Source of the DNA: Lachnospiraceae bacterium
GTDB lineage: Bacteria > Bacillota_A > Clostridia > Lachnospirales > Lachnospiraceae
Assembly (NCBI GenBank): GCA_021770615.1
Contig: JAETQR010000009.1
Span: 93,509 to 157,508 of the forward strand
Reading direction: 5' to 3'
DNA length: 64,000 bases
In this document: positions 18,977 through 27,732 of the stretch, piece after piece
Layout: every line of letters starts with the position of its first letter
Numbering within the stretch: position 1 is the first letter of the stretch
The notes under the pieces: generated by a model
Seen by the model: the letters and a program-made list of their open reading frames with translations, nothing else
The model's database searches: none
What the model was told of the DNA's origin: nothing
Made by a program: the position numbers and the translations under genes

Positions 18977-19325
18977 TGGTTTCTCCTTTATCATTTCGTA
19001 CTATTCTCTATTTATAAAGTATAACACAATATATCTGATAAATGAAGTAGTCGTTTTGAAATTCCGGCGGCGATGTGTTGTGAAACTGTTTTTTGCCTGC
19101 TGGTTGGTTTCTCCGATTACGTAGAGCTTTGATATTCAATGGAGTGGTTAGAGAGTGTAGATGGGATTAAGGCGAAGAGGTTGTAAATAATGTATTACAA
19201 AAGGTTCAGAGCAAGAGCCCTGAATTTTTGTGGTAAATGGAAACTGAAAGTGCTATAATTAAAGTAGCAAATGAGAATTGTAGATTAAATTTTAGGAGGA
19301 GATATGGGGGATACTAAAATAGTCT

Positions 19326-19973
19326 ATGCCTTTTCGCATCCATTTGAATGAAGAAAGCGACGAAACAGAATTGAGAGTTCTTATTCAAGGTGTTCAAGAG
19401 GGTAGAGTACCGCCAATATGGCATATAACGCCAGACGTAACGCTGGATAATATTATTGATATTATGAAGAAAAATGGATTTAAAGATTTGTCAGAAGATG
19501 CGTCTGAGCCGGAGCCTACGATGTTGTTATACAAAAATGATTTTATTCCTTATGAAGAGATAGACAGTCCTATTATTTGCCGAAAAATAAGTGCAAAGAA
19601 AGATTTTAAATTGTGGATAGATGTGGTTAATACGGCATTGCACGGTTGGGATATGATTAATGCAGATCATTATTTTACATGGGTGGTAAACAATAATAAC
19701 AATATCTATCTGACTGAAATTAATGGGATAGCTATTTCAACGTGTGTGACAATTCAAAATAAGAATACAGCTTCATTGGAATTTGTATTGACTCTCGAAG
19801 AATATCGAAGAAGAAAGGCGGCAGCATTATTATGTTCTTATACAATTAAACACTTGTTGAATAAAGGTGCAGAGATAGTGACGCCTGGTGCGCGCGGTTA
19901 CTTTGCATCTTTATACGAAAGGTTAGGGTTTCAAAGAGGTTTTAATAATACGATTATGAGATTTGACTTTTGA
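19326..19973 (+). CDS. GNAT family N-acetyltransferase, possibly with a disrupted start
   Basis: A 215-residue GNAT protein with an N-terminal domain (about 1-95) and a C-terminal acetyltransferase fold: LTLEEYRRRKAAALLCSYTI is motif A and ASLYERLGFQRGF is the final strand-helix. The good ribosome site AGGAGG is followed by ATG 19303, which is in another frame and stops after 15 codons; ATG 19326 in the long frame has no site of its own. A one-base indel near 19315 may therefore have separated the real start from the body. Substrate unknown. Confidence 0.75.
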   Translation: MPFRIHLNEESDETELRVLIQGVQEGRVPPIWHITPDVTLDNIIDIMKKNGFKDLSEDASEPEPTMLLYKNDFIPYEEIDSPIICRKISAKKDFKLWIDVVNTALHGWDMINADHYFTWVVNNNNNIYLTEINGIAISTCVTIQNKNTASLEFVLTLEEYRRRKAAALLCSYTIKHLLNKGAEIVTPGARGYFASLYERLGFQRGFNNTIMRFDF

Positions 19974-19991
19974 GATTATTTTGTCTATATT

Positions 19992-20675
19992 TTAATTTGA
20001 AGATGTAGTATCTTTTTGGGAAGCATAGAATAGTTTTATTTGTCTTAGGTCGCAAATAAGTTCATCGTATTTATTATAATCCCGATAAAGAAATTCCTTT
20101 ATGACTGGTGATAAGGAGAAGATGATTGAAAAGATTAGTAATATAAGAATTATTGTTTGTACAGCCATAATAATCATTTCATTTTGAGTAGCTGAATCGG
20201 CAATTTTTTGGGAAATATAAACAATAATAGGGATAATTATTGCACTTAGTGTCTTAAGAGGTTTTTTCAGTGGGGCTAAATAGTCACTTTGTATTTTGGC
20301 TTTTTGAGTTTCTTCAATTAAGTAATCGATTAAATCAGAATTGTGGATGTCAATTTCATAGCTATGCAAGACATCAATAACCATATGCATTCGTTTTTTA
20401 GAATAAGGAGCATAGTGTTCTTTAAGCATTGTTTCAAGATTTCTTTTTGAAGAATCAAATATAGTAAAAACGATAAAGGCAATTGCATTTAATGCTAATA
20501 TGCTGTATGCTGCAAGGTTTAATTTGAGGATAACCAGAATTGCACTTGTGATACTGTTGGCAAAGATAATAACCGAAAAAATTTTTCTGTACATAGGGAG
20601 CTTGGTAAATGGAATAGTATTTTTAATTCCCTTTAATCCTATTTTATAACTGATAAATAAGTCACAAAATCTCAT
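19992..20675 (-). CDS. Integral membrane protein of unknown function
   Basis: A 227-residue protein with four hydrophobic segments, about 30-50, 55-72, 138-156 and 165-190, arranged as two pairs around a charged central helix region (SKRNLETMLKEHYAPYSKKR). The pairing of helices resembles small SLATT-type membrane proteins seen next to defence or nucleotide-signalling genes, but I cannot assign it to a family. No ribosome site is obvious on the minus strand near the start. It is convergent with the GNAT gene and stands alone. Confidence 0.65.
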   Translation of the reverse strand: MRFCDLFISYKIGLKGIKNTIPFTKLPMYRKIFSVIIFANSITSAILVILKLNLAAYSILALNAIAFIVFTIFDSSKRNLETMLKEHYAPYSKKRMHMVIDVLHSYEIDIHNSDLIDYLIEETQKAKIQSDYLAPLKKPLKTLSAIIIPIIVYISQKIADSATQNEMIIMAVQTIILILLIFSIIFSLSPVIKEFLYRDYNKYDELICDLRQIKLFYASQKDTTSSN

Positions 20676-21389
20676 ATGTATTATACTCCTTTTCTATCTG
20701 TTGTTTGTGTATTCATTTATATTATCGGTATATAGGGCGGATTTTTTAATAAATTGCTGATATATGTATTACTTATGGGGTTACAAAGCTAAGTTTGCTT
20801 TTAAGAGGGAAAACCATTCAATTAGAAAGTGCAACTTTGTATAAACTTCTTGGGGGGTGAAATCTTGAATTTAATGTGGAAAAGAGAAAACGGATTGAAT
20901 GTGATTGTGGGGTTGTTTCAGGCAGTGAATGAGTAGGGAAGATGACCGTATTGTGTGTGGCAGGCATGGCACGGTAATTTTGTCTGTGTGGAGAAATTTG
21001 TTGTCTTTTCTAAAGATTCTGTTATACTATAGGTAGAGATGCCTGTTTGAAGAATAAAATTGAAAAAACTGAAAAGGTAGAATTTTTGGAGTGTTCTAAA
21101 GGATAGTATAAATGCAAATAGAAGCAGTATTTGAAATGAAATCAAATCCAATAGCATGAGTGATCAAGAGATACAAAATGATTTGGAAGAAATGACAACA
21201 CTCTATTCTCTAATGGATTTTGTCTGTTTGGGAAGAAAGACAAAAGGTGATTAGCTGGCCGTTATTTTGGATAATAGAGGGATGAATCTTTACGGCTAAA
21301 ACTACATCCCTACGATATTATGATAGGTAATAAGAGTAAATTTTGTTTTAAGCGGGACACTAATAATAAAAGTGGAAAGGATGAGTCAT
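20676..21389. other. Long intergenic stretch with a promoter-like site and small remnants
   Basis: No convincing gene. TTGTCT (21001-21006) and TATACT (21023-21028) with a 16-base spacer form a promoter-like site pointing right. A 32-codon frame at 21156-21254 (MSDQEIQNDLEEMTTLYSLM) has no clear ribosome site and may be a gene remnant. The rest is AT-rich without visible structure. Confidence 0.4.
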
Positions 21390-21563
21390 ATGGCTGTAGC
21401 ATTAAAAGAAGATTATCAAAGAACTTTGGACGAACAGAAAAAAGAAGTCCGAGATCTTGTAATGGCAGGATTGGAACAGATAAAAGAGGGGAAGACAAAA
21501 GACTTTAATACTGTATGTGACAGATTGGGGAAAAAATACAGAGATGAGGCAATGTCAAATTAG
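21390..21563 (+). CDS. Small antitoxin-like protein upstream of a RelE/ParE toxin
   Basis: A 57-residue acidic/basic helical protein (MAVALKEDYQRTLDEQKKEV, then RDLVMAGLEQIKEGKTKDFN). GGAAAGG precedes; ATG 21390 or 21381 could start it. The C-terminal DFNTVCDRLGKKYRDEA matches the toxin-binding tails of short antitoxins that precede ParE/RelE genes. The toxin ORF overlaps its end by 20 bases, so expression is coupled. The call rests mainly on context. Confidence 0.65.
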   Translation: MAVALKEDYQRTLDEQKKEVRDLVMAGLEQIKEGKTKDFNTVCDRLGKKYRDEAMSN

Positions 21564-21870
21564 GATTACAGAGTTGGCAGAGGAAGATTTGGAAAATGCT
21601 GGCGATTATATTACCTATGAATTGAAAAATCCGTCTGCGGCTGAAAGTACAGTAAGTGGAATTCGTGCAAAGATAAATTCTTTGGTAAACTTTCCGGAGA
21701 GAAACGAGCTGGACGAAGATGAGTTACTTGCTGGATTGGGTGTCCGTAAAGATTACTATCGCAATTACAAAATTTATTATGTGGTTGAGGAGGATACTAT
21801 TTACATAATTAGAATTTTGCATATGTTAGTTGATAGTAAAGGATGGTTGTATCGCACATTTGGGTTGTGA
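21544..21870 (+). CDS. RelE/ParE family toxin
   Basis: A 108-residue RelE/ParE superfamily protein. ATG 21544 gives MRQCQIRITELAEEDLENAG, matching the usual first strand and helix (the ITELAEEDL segment). GIRAKINSLVNFPE, GLGVRKDYYRNYKIYYVVEE and IRILHMLVDSKGWL follow the family order, including the R-x-x-Y-x-NYKIYY core and the C-terminal ILH(M/V) strand. RelE members cut mRNA on the ribosome and ParE members poison gyrase; the sequence alone does not decide. The frame overlaps the small antitoxin. Confidence 0.87.
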   Translation: MRQCQIRITELAEEDLENAGDYITYELKNPSAAESTVSGIRAKINSLVNFPERNELDEDELLAGLGVRKDYYRNYKIYYVVEEDTIYIIRILHMLVDSKGWLYRTFGL

Positions 21871-22187
21871 AATTTAGTAATATCCATATGATACCTGTTT
21901 TCTGTGAAAATCAAAATGATTTGGGAAATATGCAAAATAGATGGCATAAAATAGCAGATAGAATATTTGTAGAGCCTAAATATTTCAGAAAAGGGTATGG
22001 CATATTTATAATGCAGGAAATTGAAAGAATTTTTTCTGATGCAAAAGAAATATTTCTTGATACACTTGTTTGGAACATTCATACAAATGCTTTTTATCAA
22101 AAACTGGGCTATATCGAGTATAAGAAAGATGATGAGTTCATTTACTATATTAAAAAGATAAACAACTGTGAACTACTCGACGATTGA
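21843..22187 (+). pseudogene. C-terminal half of a GNAT acetyltransferase
   Basis: A 114-residue frame that begins within the end of the toxin gene. From about residue 38 it reads IADRIFVEPKYFRKGYGIFI, then ...NIHTNAFYQKLGYIEYKKDD, which is GNAT motif A plus the last strand and helix. The N-terminal strands of the fold are missing and there is no ribosome site, so this is most likely a truncated relic whose upstream part was replaced by the toxin gene. Confidence 0.6.
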
Positions 22188-22224
22188 AAAACTATTTCCT
22201 TTGAGAAGTTTGAATAGTAAACAC

Positions 22225-22264
22225 AAAGCTGGAAATTCACATAAACATGGGTTTTTCCAGCTTT
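22225..22264 (+). terminator. Rho-independent terminator
   Basis: AAAGCTGGAAA (22225-22235) and TTTCCAGCTTT (22254-22264) form an 11-bp perfect stem followed by a T. It closes the toxin-antitoxin and GNAT-fragment unit. Confidence 0.75.
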
Positions 22265-22563
22265 TGATATATTTTGTGGTGCTGTTTTAATACTAAACCT
22301 TGACATAGGAGTACAATGGTCTGTATGAAGAGCAGAATAATTTAAGACAGTGGATACACAAGTTGTTAGAGTGATAAAAATGTGGGCATAGTGGTGGCTG
22401 TGCCTTATATTTTTATGGTAAACAGGGAGTGAAAGTGGTATAATCAAATTTGCAAAGTGGGTATTGTAATTGGTAGTTTGGCTTGTCTATTTCCATGATA
22501 GCATGATTCTCCAAACGATCCAAAATTTAATTTACGCTGTACCAGCAGAGAGGAAGAAGCTTG

Positions 22564-23046
22564 ATGATTCGGAAAGTCAGGAAAGATGAAATACAGACCT
22601 GCGTGGAAGTTATCTGTAAAAGTTTTATGACAGTGGCAGATGAGTTCGGATTTACGGCAGAAAACGCACCAAGATTTACAGCATTTGCGACAACAAAGGA
22701 ACGTCTTATTTATCAAATGGAGCAAGAGCAGAGAGCGATGTTTGCCTGCTTCAAGGACGGTAAAATGGCAGGATATTATTCTCTGCTGAAGCAAAATCAG
22801 GAGGAATGTGAACTAAACAATTTATGTGTGTCAGAGGAATACAGGCATGAAAAGATTGGAGAACGGCTTTTGGAGCATGCTTTTTCGGAAGCAGAGAAGA
22901 TGGGATGTTCGCAAGTGAATATCGGGATCGTAGAGGAAAATGTAAAATTACGAAAGTGGTATGAAGCATATGGGGTGGAGCATATTAGGACAGAAAAATA
23001 TGATTTCTTTCCTTTTACCTGTGGGTATATGAAGAAGATATTGTAA
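22564..23046 (+). CDS. GNAT family N-acetyltransferase
   Basis: A 160-residue GNAT protein. ATG 22564 follows GAGGAAG. Motif A is CVSEEYRHEKIGERLLEHAF; the first Gly of the classical R/Q-x-x-G-x-G/A reads Lys-Ile-Gly, a common variant. It continues with VNIGIVEENVKLRKWYEAYG, the motif B helix. A promoter-like TATAAT is present at about 22438 in GTGGTATAATCAAA, which resembles the element before the GNAT gene at 19326. Substrate unknown. Confidence 0.85.
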   Translation: MIRKVRKDEIQTCVEVICKSFMTVADEFGFTAENAPRFTAFATTKERLIYQMEQEQRAMFACFKDGKMAGYYSLLKQNQEECELNNLCVSEEYRHEKIGERLLEHAFSEAEKMGCSQVNIGIVEENVKLRKWYEAYGVEHIRTEKYDFFPFTCGYMKKIL

Positions 23047-23325
23047 AATGGAATAAAGATGCGAGTTTGAACTGATTGATACAACACAACTGGAGATAGA
23101 CCAAGTGGCAGATTGTATAGCACAGTTAGTAGGAATTGTGGAGGATTAGTATTTCGCAGGATATGGTACGCAGGGAGATGTTGAAAGTAAAAGATGGACC
23201 AATGACAGAAGCATTACCACTTTGGAAGTGAAATATATGCTTACTATTTTCAACTGCCATTTGAGGAAACGTTAAGAAGACACCAGATGAAACCTAATTG
23301 CGAAGGTTTTAGTGGAGGATAAATA
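23047..23325 (+). pseudogene. Scrambled fragments of a P-loop kinase
   Basis: Two short frames recall AAA-type small-molecule kinases. Near 23064-23149 the text FELIDTTQLEIDQVADCIAQ resembles a kinase C-terminus; near 23150-23230 ISQDMVRREMLKVKDGPMTE resembles the region after Walker A. The order is reversed relative to a normal kinase, so this is rearranged debris, not a gene. Assignment is tentative. Confidence 0.3.
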
Positions 23326-24402
23326 ATGCATGGTATTAAGATCAATACAGAACGTTTGCTGTTGCGCCCTCTTCGAATAGCTGACGCAGAGGATGTGTTT
23401 GAATGGGTTAGTGATGAAAGAGTTGCGAAGTATATGGTTTACACTACATATACTGACATTGAACAGGTAAGAACGTGGCTTTCTTTTGTTGAGAAGGAGA
23501 CAAGTACATACTACTTTGGCTTTGAACGTATTTCGGATGGTAAGCTGATTGGCAGCGGCGATATCGGATTTGATTCTTCAAAAGGCTCTTGGGGATTTGG
23601 CTATAATTTCCGATATGATTGTTGGGGAATCGGATATGCCACAGAGGCGGTAAAAGCAATGATGAATTATGTCTATACAAATTTTGGCGCACGGAAATTT
23701 GCCTCCTCTCATTGTGAGCCTAATTTCGCATCAGGAAATGTTATGAAAAAGTGTGGACTGCACTTTGTGGGATATGGAAAATTTGAAAAGCTGGATGGAA
23801 GCATACAAATGCGTTCAATGGAGTATGAGGGAGAGATGAAGAATCGTCTGGAGGAGGATATACATGTTAAAACGAAGATGTTAAACGTGGAAATTCGCTA
23901 CATAACAGAATCAGACGACAGGTTTGCAATTAGTAAAGTGTATGAGGAAAGCTGGAAATATGCGTATAAAGGCATTGTGCCACAAGACTATCTTGACAGC
24001 ATTCAGGAAGGTCAGTGGGCGTCGCATATAGAACAGGCGGATAGAAAGAATCTGGTCATGGTTCAGGACGGCACGATTATGGGAACATCCGGTTTTGGCA
24101 AGTCAAGGATGGCAGAAATGAATGGTTTTGGTGAAATCATTTCCTTTTATCTTTTGCCGCAATATATGGGGAAGGGATATGGCAGATTATTATTACAGGC
24201 TGTTGTGAGTGAACTAAAGAAAATGGGATTTGACAAAGTGTTTTTATGGGTGCTGGAAGAAAACCAGAATGCGAGACATTTTTATGAAAAGTGTGGCTTT
24301 GTGCAGACGGGGCGTTGTATGTGGAGTGACATTGGCGGGAAGGAACTGAAAGAAGTGCAGTTGGAACTTTTCGTTGCGGGTGCGGAGGATCAGATTTTGT
24401 AG
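23326..24402 (+). CDS. Tandem GNAT acetyltransferase (RimJ/RimL-type plus GNAT)
   Basis: A 358-residue fusion. GGAGGATAA precedes ATG 23326. Residues 1-170 are a RimJ/RimL-like acetyltransferase (TERLLLRPLRIADAEDVFEW; YDCWGIGYATEAVKAMMNYV as motif A; ASGNVMKKCGLHFVGYGK). Residues about 188-350 are a second GNAT (YMGKGYGRLLLQAVVSELKK; ARHFYEKCGFVQTGRCMW). Both acetyl-CoA motifs look intact. The frame is continuous, so it is a true two-domain protein or a fusion of two adjacent genes. The TAG stop overlaps the frame of the next gene. Confidence 0.87.
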   Translation: MHGIKINTERLLLRPLRIADAEDVFEWVSDERVAKYMVYTTYTDIEQVRTWLSFVEKETSTYYFGFERISDGKLIGSGDIGFDSSKGSWGFGYNFRYDCWGIGYATEAVKAMMNYVYTNFGARKFASSHCEPNFASGNVMKKCGLHFVGYGKFEKLDGSIQMRSMEYEGEMKNRLEEDIHVKTKMLNVEIRYITESDDRFAISKVYEESWKYAYKGIVPQDYLDSIQEGQWASHIEQADRKNLVMVQDGTIMGTSGFGKSRMAEMNGFGEIISFYLLPQYMGKGYGRLLLQAVVSELKKMGFDKVFLWVLEENQNARHFYEKCGFVQTGRCMWSDIGGKELKEVQLELFVAGAEDQIL

Positions 24403-24419
24403 TGGATTGGAGAGAGCAG

Positions 24420-25616
24420 ATGATAAGACTTGCAGACATATCAGATTTGGAAAGTGTTTTGCAGATTACTCATGATACCATTTCGAAGACATATTCACAT
24501 TATTATGCGCGGGGTGTGGTTGATTTTTTTCTGCAGCATCATAGCAGGGAACATGTTTTACCGGATATTGAGAATAGGATCGTGTGGCTGTTAGAAGAAG
24601 ACGGATGCATGGCGGGAACTGTCACGATCAAAGGGAATGCGGTAAATCGTCTTTTTGTCCTACCGGAATGTCAATCACATGGATATGGCAGTCAGCTCAT
24701 GGACTTTGCGGAGGCTAAAATTGCGGAGAAATTCAGCTATGTCCATATTGATTCCTCATTGGCGGCGAAACAAATGTATTTGAAACGTGGTTATAAGGAG
24801 AAGAGAACCTGTAGGATTCCTGCAGATAATGGCGATATCCTGATTTATGATGAAATGGAGAAACGGGTGGAGCGCCAGCCGGATAGAATAAATGATGACG
24901 GTAAGATTTTTGAACTAAGGATAGATTCTTCAAAATGCACTTCTCTGTTAGAAGGAGGCGCCTTGCTTGATGGGGGAAATTATGATGCATGGTGGTTCAA
25001 TGATATCCGGCTTGAATCGGGAAAAATATATGGTCTTATAAGTGAATACGGGGAAGGTTCCATGTATCTGTCATATTTACTTGGAGGAAAAGTCGAGTTT
25101 GGCGATTTGAGAATATTTTCCAATGATATTGAGATGTCAAAGGAAGAGTTGGAGCAAATAAGCTGGAATTTAGAACCCTCAAATGAAATATATAAGAATG
25201 CTATCGTAAAAAAATCAATAGAGAAGGCCATGCATAAAAATGGTGATAAAGAAGGATTTCATGCTATCGCTGAAAAATTTCTGCTTACCGAACCCAGATA
25301 TAACAACAAATCAAGTCATTTAAGTGGGGAGCGTTGGAGGGCATCTGCGGCTTTAGGTTATGTGAATCGTAAAAAGATATTTTTTGCACCATATAGAACG
25401 AGCAGCTTTTATTATTCGATGTGCTCTTCGGTATTATTAAAAGTTTTAAGAGAATTGACTTCGGATGGCGCGATTGTTTTGTTACCGGTGGGTTCCGATG
25501 AAGTTATGAAGCATATTGCTGATGAATGTATCTATATTAAGCGTGAGTATGATATTTTAAGACTAAAAAACAGATATAATGAATTATTTGGTAAGGGAGA
25601 ATGGATCAAAGAGTAA
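24420..25616 (+). CDS. GNAT acetyltransferase fused to a degenerate ABC-ATPase-like domain
   Basis: A 398-residue protein starting at ATG 24420 behind GGAGAGAG. Residues 1-145 are a GNAT domain (VLPECQSHGYGSQLMDFAEA is motif A; AKQMYLKRGYKEK ends the fold). Residues about 155-395 resemble an ABC ATPase in order but with lost catalytic residues: GLISEYGEGSMYLSYLLGG stands where Walker A (GxxGxGKS) should be, HLSGERWRASAALGYVNRKK stands at the LSGGQ signature, IFFAPY at Walker B and LLPVGSD near the switch. ATP hydrolysis is unlikely. I know of similar orphan domains in Firmicutes but not their function. Confidence 0.7.
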   Translation: MIRLADISDLESVLQITHDTISKTYSHYYARGVVDFFLQHHSREHVLPDIENRIVWLLEEDGCMAGTVTIKGNAVNRLFVLPECQSHGYGSQLMDFAEAKIAEKFSYVHIDSSLAAKQMYLKRGYKEKRTCRIPADNGDILIYDEMEKRVERQPDRINDDGKIFELRIDSSKCTSLLEGGALLDGGNYDAWWFNDIRLESGKIYGLISEYGEGSMYLSYLLGGKVEFGDLRIFSNDIEMSKEELEQISWNLEPSNEIYKNAIVKKSIEKAMHKNGDKEGFHAIAEKFLLTEPRYNNKSSHLSGERWRASAALGYVNRKKIFFAPYRTSSFYYSMCSSVLLKVLRELTSDGAIVLLPVGSDEVMKHIADECIYIKREYDILRLKNRYNELFGKGEWIKE

Positions 25617-25645
25617 ATTATAGAAGTAAGAGGAGAAAGTACATT

Positions 25646-26275
25646 ATGGCGAATACATACAAAGTTATTGATGAAAAAACATGGGACAGAGCCATGCACT
25701 GTATGGTTTTCAGAAACAGTGTGGAGCCTGCTTTTTGCGTGACGCTTGATGTGGATATTACAAATTTTCTGCAGCAGACCAGAAAACAACAGTTTTCTTT
25801 TACACTTGCGTTTGTTTACGCAGTATGTAAATGTGCAAATGAAATAGAAGCATTCCGCTATCGTTTTTTGGATGATAAAATTGTTTTGTTTGATCAGATT
25901 GACACTGCCTTTACATATTTGAACAAGGATACCGAATTATTCAAGGTCGTTAATGTTCCCATGCAGGACACGATGAAAGAATATGTGGAACTGGCAGCAA
26001 AGACAGCGGAGGCACAGAAAGAATATTTTACCGGCCCTCTCGGCAATGATGTATTTCAGTGTTCTCCGATGCCCTGGGTGGCATATTCCCATATTTCCCA
26101 CACCAATTCGGGTAGGAAGGATAATGCAACGCCATTGTTTGACTGGGGGAAATATTGCGAAAAGGACGGGAGGGTTGTTATGCCTGTGTCGGTTCAGGCA
26201 CACCATTCTTTTGTAGACGGTATACATATCGGAAAATTTGCTGATAAATTGCAAAAATATCTGGATGAATTATAA
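25646..26275 (+). CDS. CatA-like (chloramphenicol acetyltransferase family) O-acetyltransferase
   Basis: A 209-residue protein with the trimeric CAT fold. AGGAGAAAG precedes ATG 25646. It shows FSFTLAFVYAVCKCANEI, the SPMPWVAYSHISHT core strand and the catalytic motif HHSFVDGIHIG, which corresponds to the HHxxxDG of CAT enzymes with its active-site His. Family members either modify chloramphenicol or are relatives with unknown substrates; resistance is possible but unproven. It belongs to the run of acetyltransferase genes here. Confidence 0.85.
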   Translation: MANTYKVIDEKTWDRAMHCMVFRNSVEPAFCVTLDVDITNFLQQTRKQQFSFTLAFVYAVCKCANEIEAFRYRFLDDKIVLFDQIDTAFTYLNKDTELFKVVNVPMQDTMKEYVELAAKTAEAQKEYFTGPLGNDVFQCSPMPWVAYSHISHTNSGRKDNATPLFDWGKYCEKDGRVVMPVSVQAHHSFVDGIHIGKFADKLQKYLDEL

Positions 26276-26354
26276 AGGAAAATGCCAGAAGGAAAATAAA
26301 ATGTGAGACAGATGAACCTGGTTGATAATTGCAATAAGGAAGGAGGGCGAAACT

Positions 26355-26975
26355 TTGTTGGCTGAAATAAACCACAAAACATTCTGTGAGGAAGATAGAC
26401 TCACAGGCAATTTTTTTGGAATCATGCGATATCTTCCGTTTCGCAGAGGATTAAAACCGGTATTTGAAAAATATGTAAAAAGTGAAGACTGGCAGGTCAA
26501 AAAAATCATTGCTGATATGACAGAGGATGAGTTTTTATTTGAATTTTGGAAACGGTCTGGGTCAGGGGGTGAAATGGATGCTTATATGGAGAATGCGGGA
26601 AAGGCAGTGGGTATTGAAGTAAAATATCATAGTGCTCTTTCAGGCGAAGATCAATTAGAACGGGAAGCTGCTATGTTGGAGGAATGGAATAAGGACGGGG
26701 ACAAGTTGCTGCTGTTTGTTGCAATGGAAGAAGATGCTGTAAATGTCTACCGCAAAAATAAAAATAAGCTATGCTTTCAGTCAGTACATTTGGCATATAT
26801 CACATGGCAGGATATATTGCTTGGTATGGATGAGGTCATTACGGATACCGTGTTTGAAGCGAAAATGATAGAGGATCTGAGACAATATCTTGAGGAAAAG
26901 GGTTTTGTGTCTTTTGATGGATTTGCAAAGGCCAATATTCCTGTGATCGGAGGGATGTATTATGAATTTGGGTGA
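26355..26975 (+). CDS. PD-(D/E)XK nuclease-like protein
   Basis: A 206-residue protein without a family name I can give. TTG 26355 is chosen because AAGGAGG lies eight bases upstream. A restriction-endonuclease-like active site is visible: Glu73 and Asp75 in SGGEMDAYMENAG, then Glu88 and Lys90 in AVGIEVKYHSAL, followed by a helix with EDQLEREAAML, and a strand KLLLFVAM. The order D...ExK with a following Glu/Gln helix fits PD-(D/E)XK nucleases. The next gene overlaps by 14 bases, so the two proteins are probably made together. No methylase or toxin motif accompanies them. Confidence 0.6.
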   Translation: MLAEINHKTFCEEDRLTGNFFGIMRYLPFRRGLKPVFEKYVKSEDWQVKKIIADMTEDEFLFEFWKRSGSGGEMDAYMENAGKAVGIEVKYHSALSGEDQLEREAAMLEEWNKDGDKLLLFVAMEEDAVNVYRKNKNKLCFQSVHLAYITWQDILLGMDEVITDTVFEAKMIEDLRQYLEEKGFVSFDGFAKANIPVIGGMYYEFG

Positions 26976-27564
26976 GAATATACATAATGCTTTTGCAGTT
27001 GTATTTGAAACATTAAAAAGTATCGAAAAACTTATGGTCAAATGCCGTATAGAGATAGAACAGGATAAATATTACATGCCGGTAGATCGTTTTTTACGAA
27101 ATAGCAACGGTTCATCGTGGGAGGGCTGGATTTACTGGAGTTTTATCCTGTTATATCAAAGAAAGGAAGATGGCATGATCATGGATAATGGCTGGATAAA
27201 TGCTCCGGTCTATGCGGTAGAAATAAATGTGGATGCAGAAACCTGCGACGAGCCGGTCATATATGTCGCAAAAATGGATTTTGGAGATATTTCGGGATGG
27301 GTTCAAGGGTGTTCTACATCCGAACATGATTTACTCTATAGGGCTATCCATGCAGATGGGTTATATTCAGAAGAGCAAAAGGATGATGGGATTACGATGA
27401 TCCGCCCTAAGGATGAATACAGGGAATGTGTAGGGGAAACTTTTTGGGGATTTCAGCAGCTTATTCGTAGGGAAATGAATTTGGTTGATGTAACACAGAG
27501 TAATTATAAAGAGAAGATATTTGGGACCATTGAGAGCCTTGCAGAATATAGAAGTTGTAAGTGA
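26962..27564 (+). CDS. Protein of unknown function, partner of the nuclease-like gene
   Basis: A 200-residue soluble protein, ATG 26962 preceded by GGAGGGATG and overlapping the upstream stop. I recognise no family. Visible features are an N-terminal helix (MNLGENIHNAFAVVFETLKS), aromatic strands (SSWEGWIYWSFILLYQRK) and a WVQGCSTSEHDLLYRAIH segment. It has no membrane helix, signal peptide or known catalytic motif. Its tight coupling to the nuclease-like gene suggests a specificity, inhibitor or activator subunit, which is only an inference. Confidence 0.55.
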   Translation: MNLGENIHNAFAVVFETLKSIEKLMVKCRIEIEQDKYYMPVDRFLRNSNGSSWEGWIYWSFILLYQRKEDGMIMDNGWINAPVYAVEINVDAETCDEPVIYVAKMDFGDISGWVQGCSTSEHDLLYRAIHADGLYSEEQKDDGITMIRPKDEYRECVGETFWGFQQLIRREMNLVDVTQSNYKEKIFGTIESLAEYRSCK

Positions 27565-27588
27565 AGGGGCCAAATTATGATCGCAAAA

Positions 27589-27732
27589 ATCTGCATTGAA
27601 ATTCCGGAGAGCAGAGTATCTTATGCGGGAGAAAGCAGGGAATTTCTCTTTTAGGTGGATGTCGAGGATGACATGGCCAGAGGGGTTGTCGTAATGAAGG
27701 AAACTGGCAAAAGGATAGAGGGGGGAAATGTA
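27589..27732 (+). pseudogene. Remnant of a GNAT paralogous to the gene at 6283
   Basis: The frame reads CIEIPESRVSYAGESREFLF, stop, then VDVEDDMARGVVVMKETGKR, matching residues 17-60 of the GNAT gene at 6283 (FEIPESRLSYAKESRKLPFF; DVENDIARGFIAMKETSH). An in-frame stop and loss of the acetyl-CoA motif show it is dead. It marks a duplication within this region. Confidence 0.75.
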
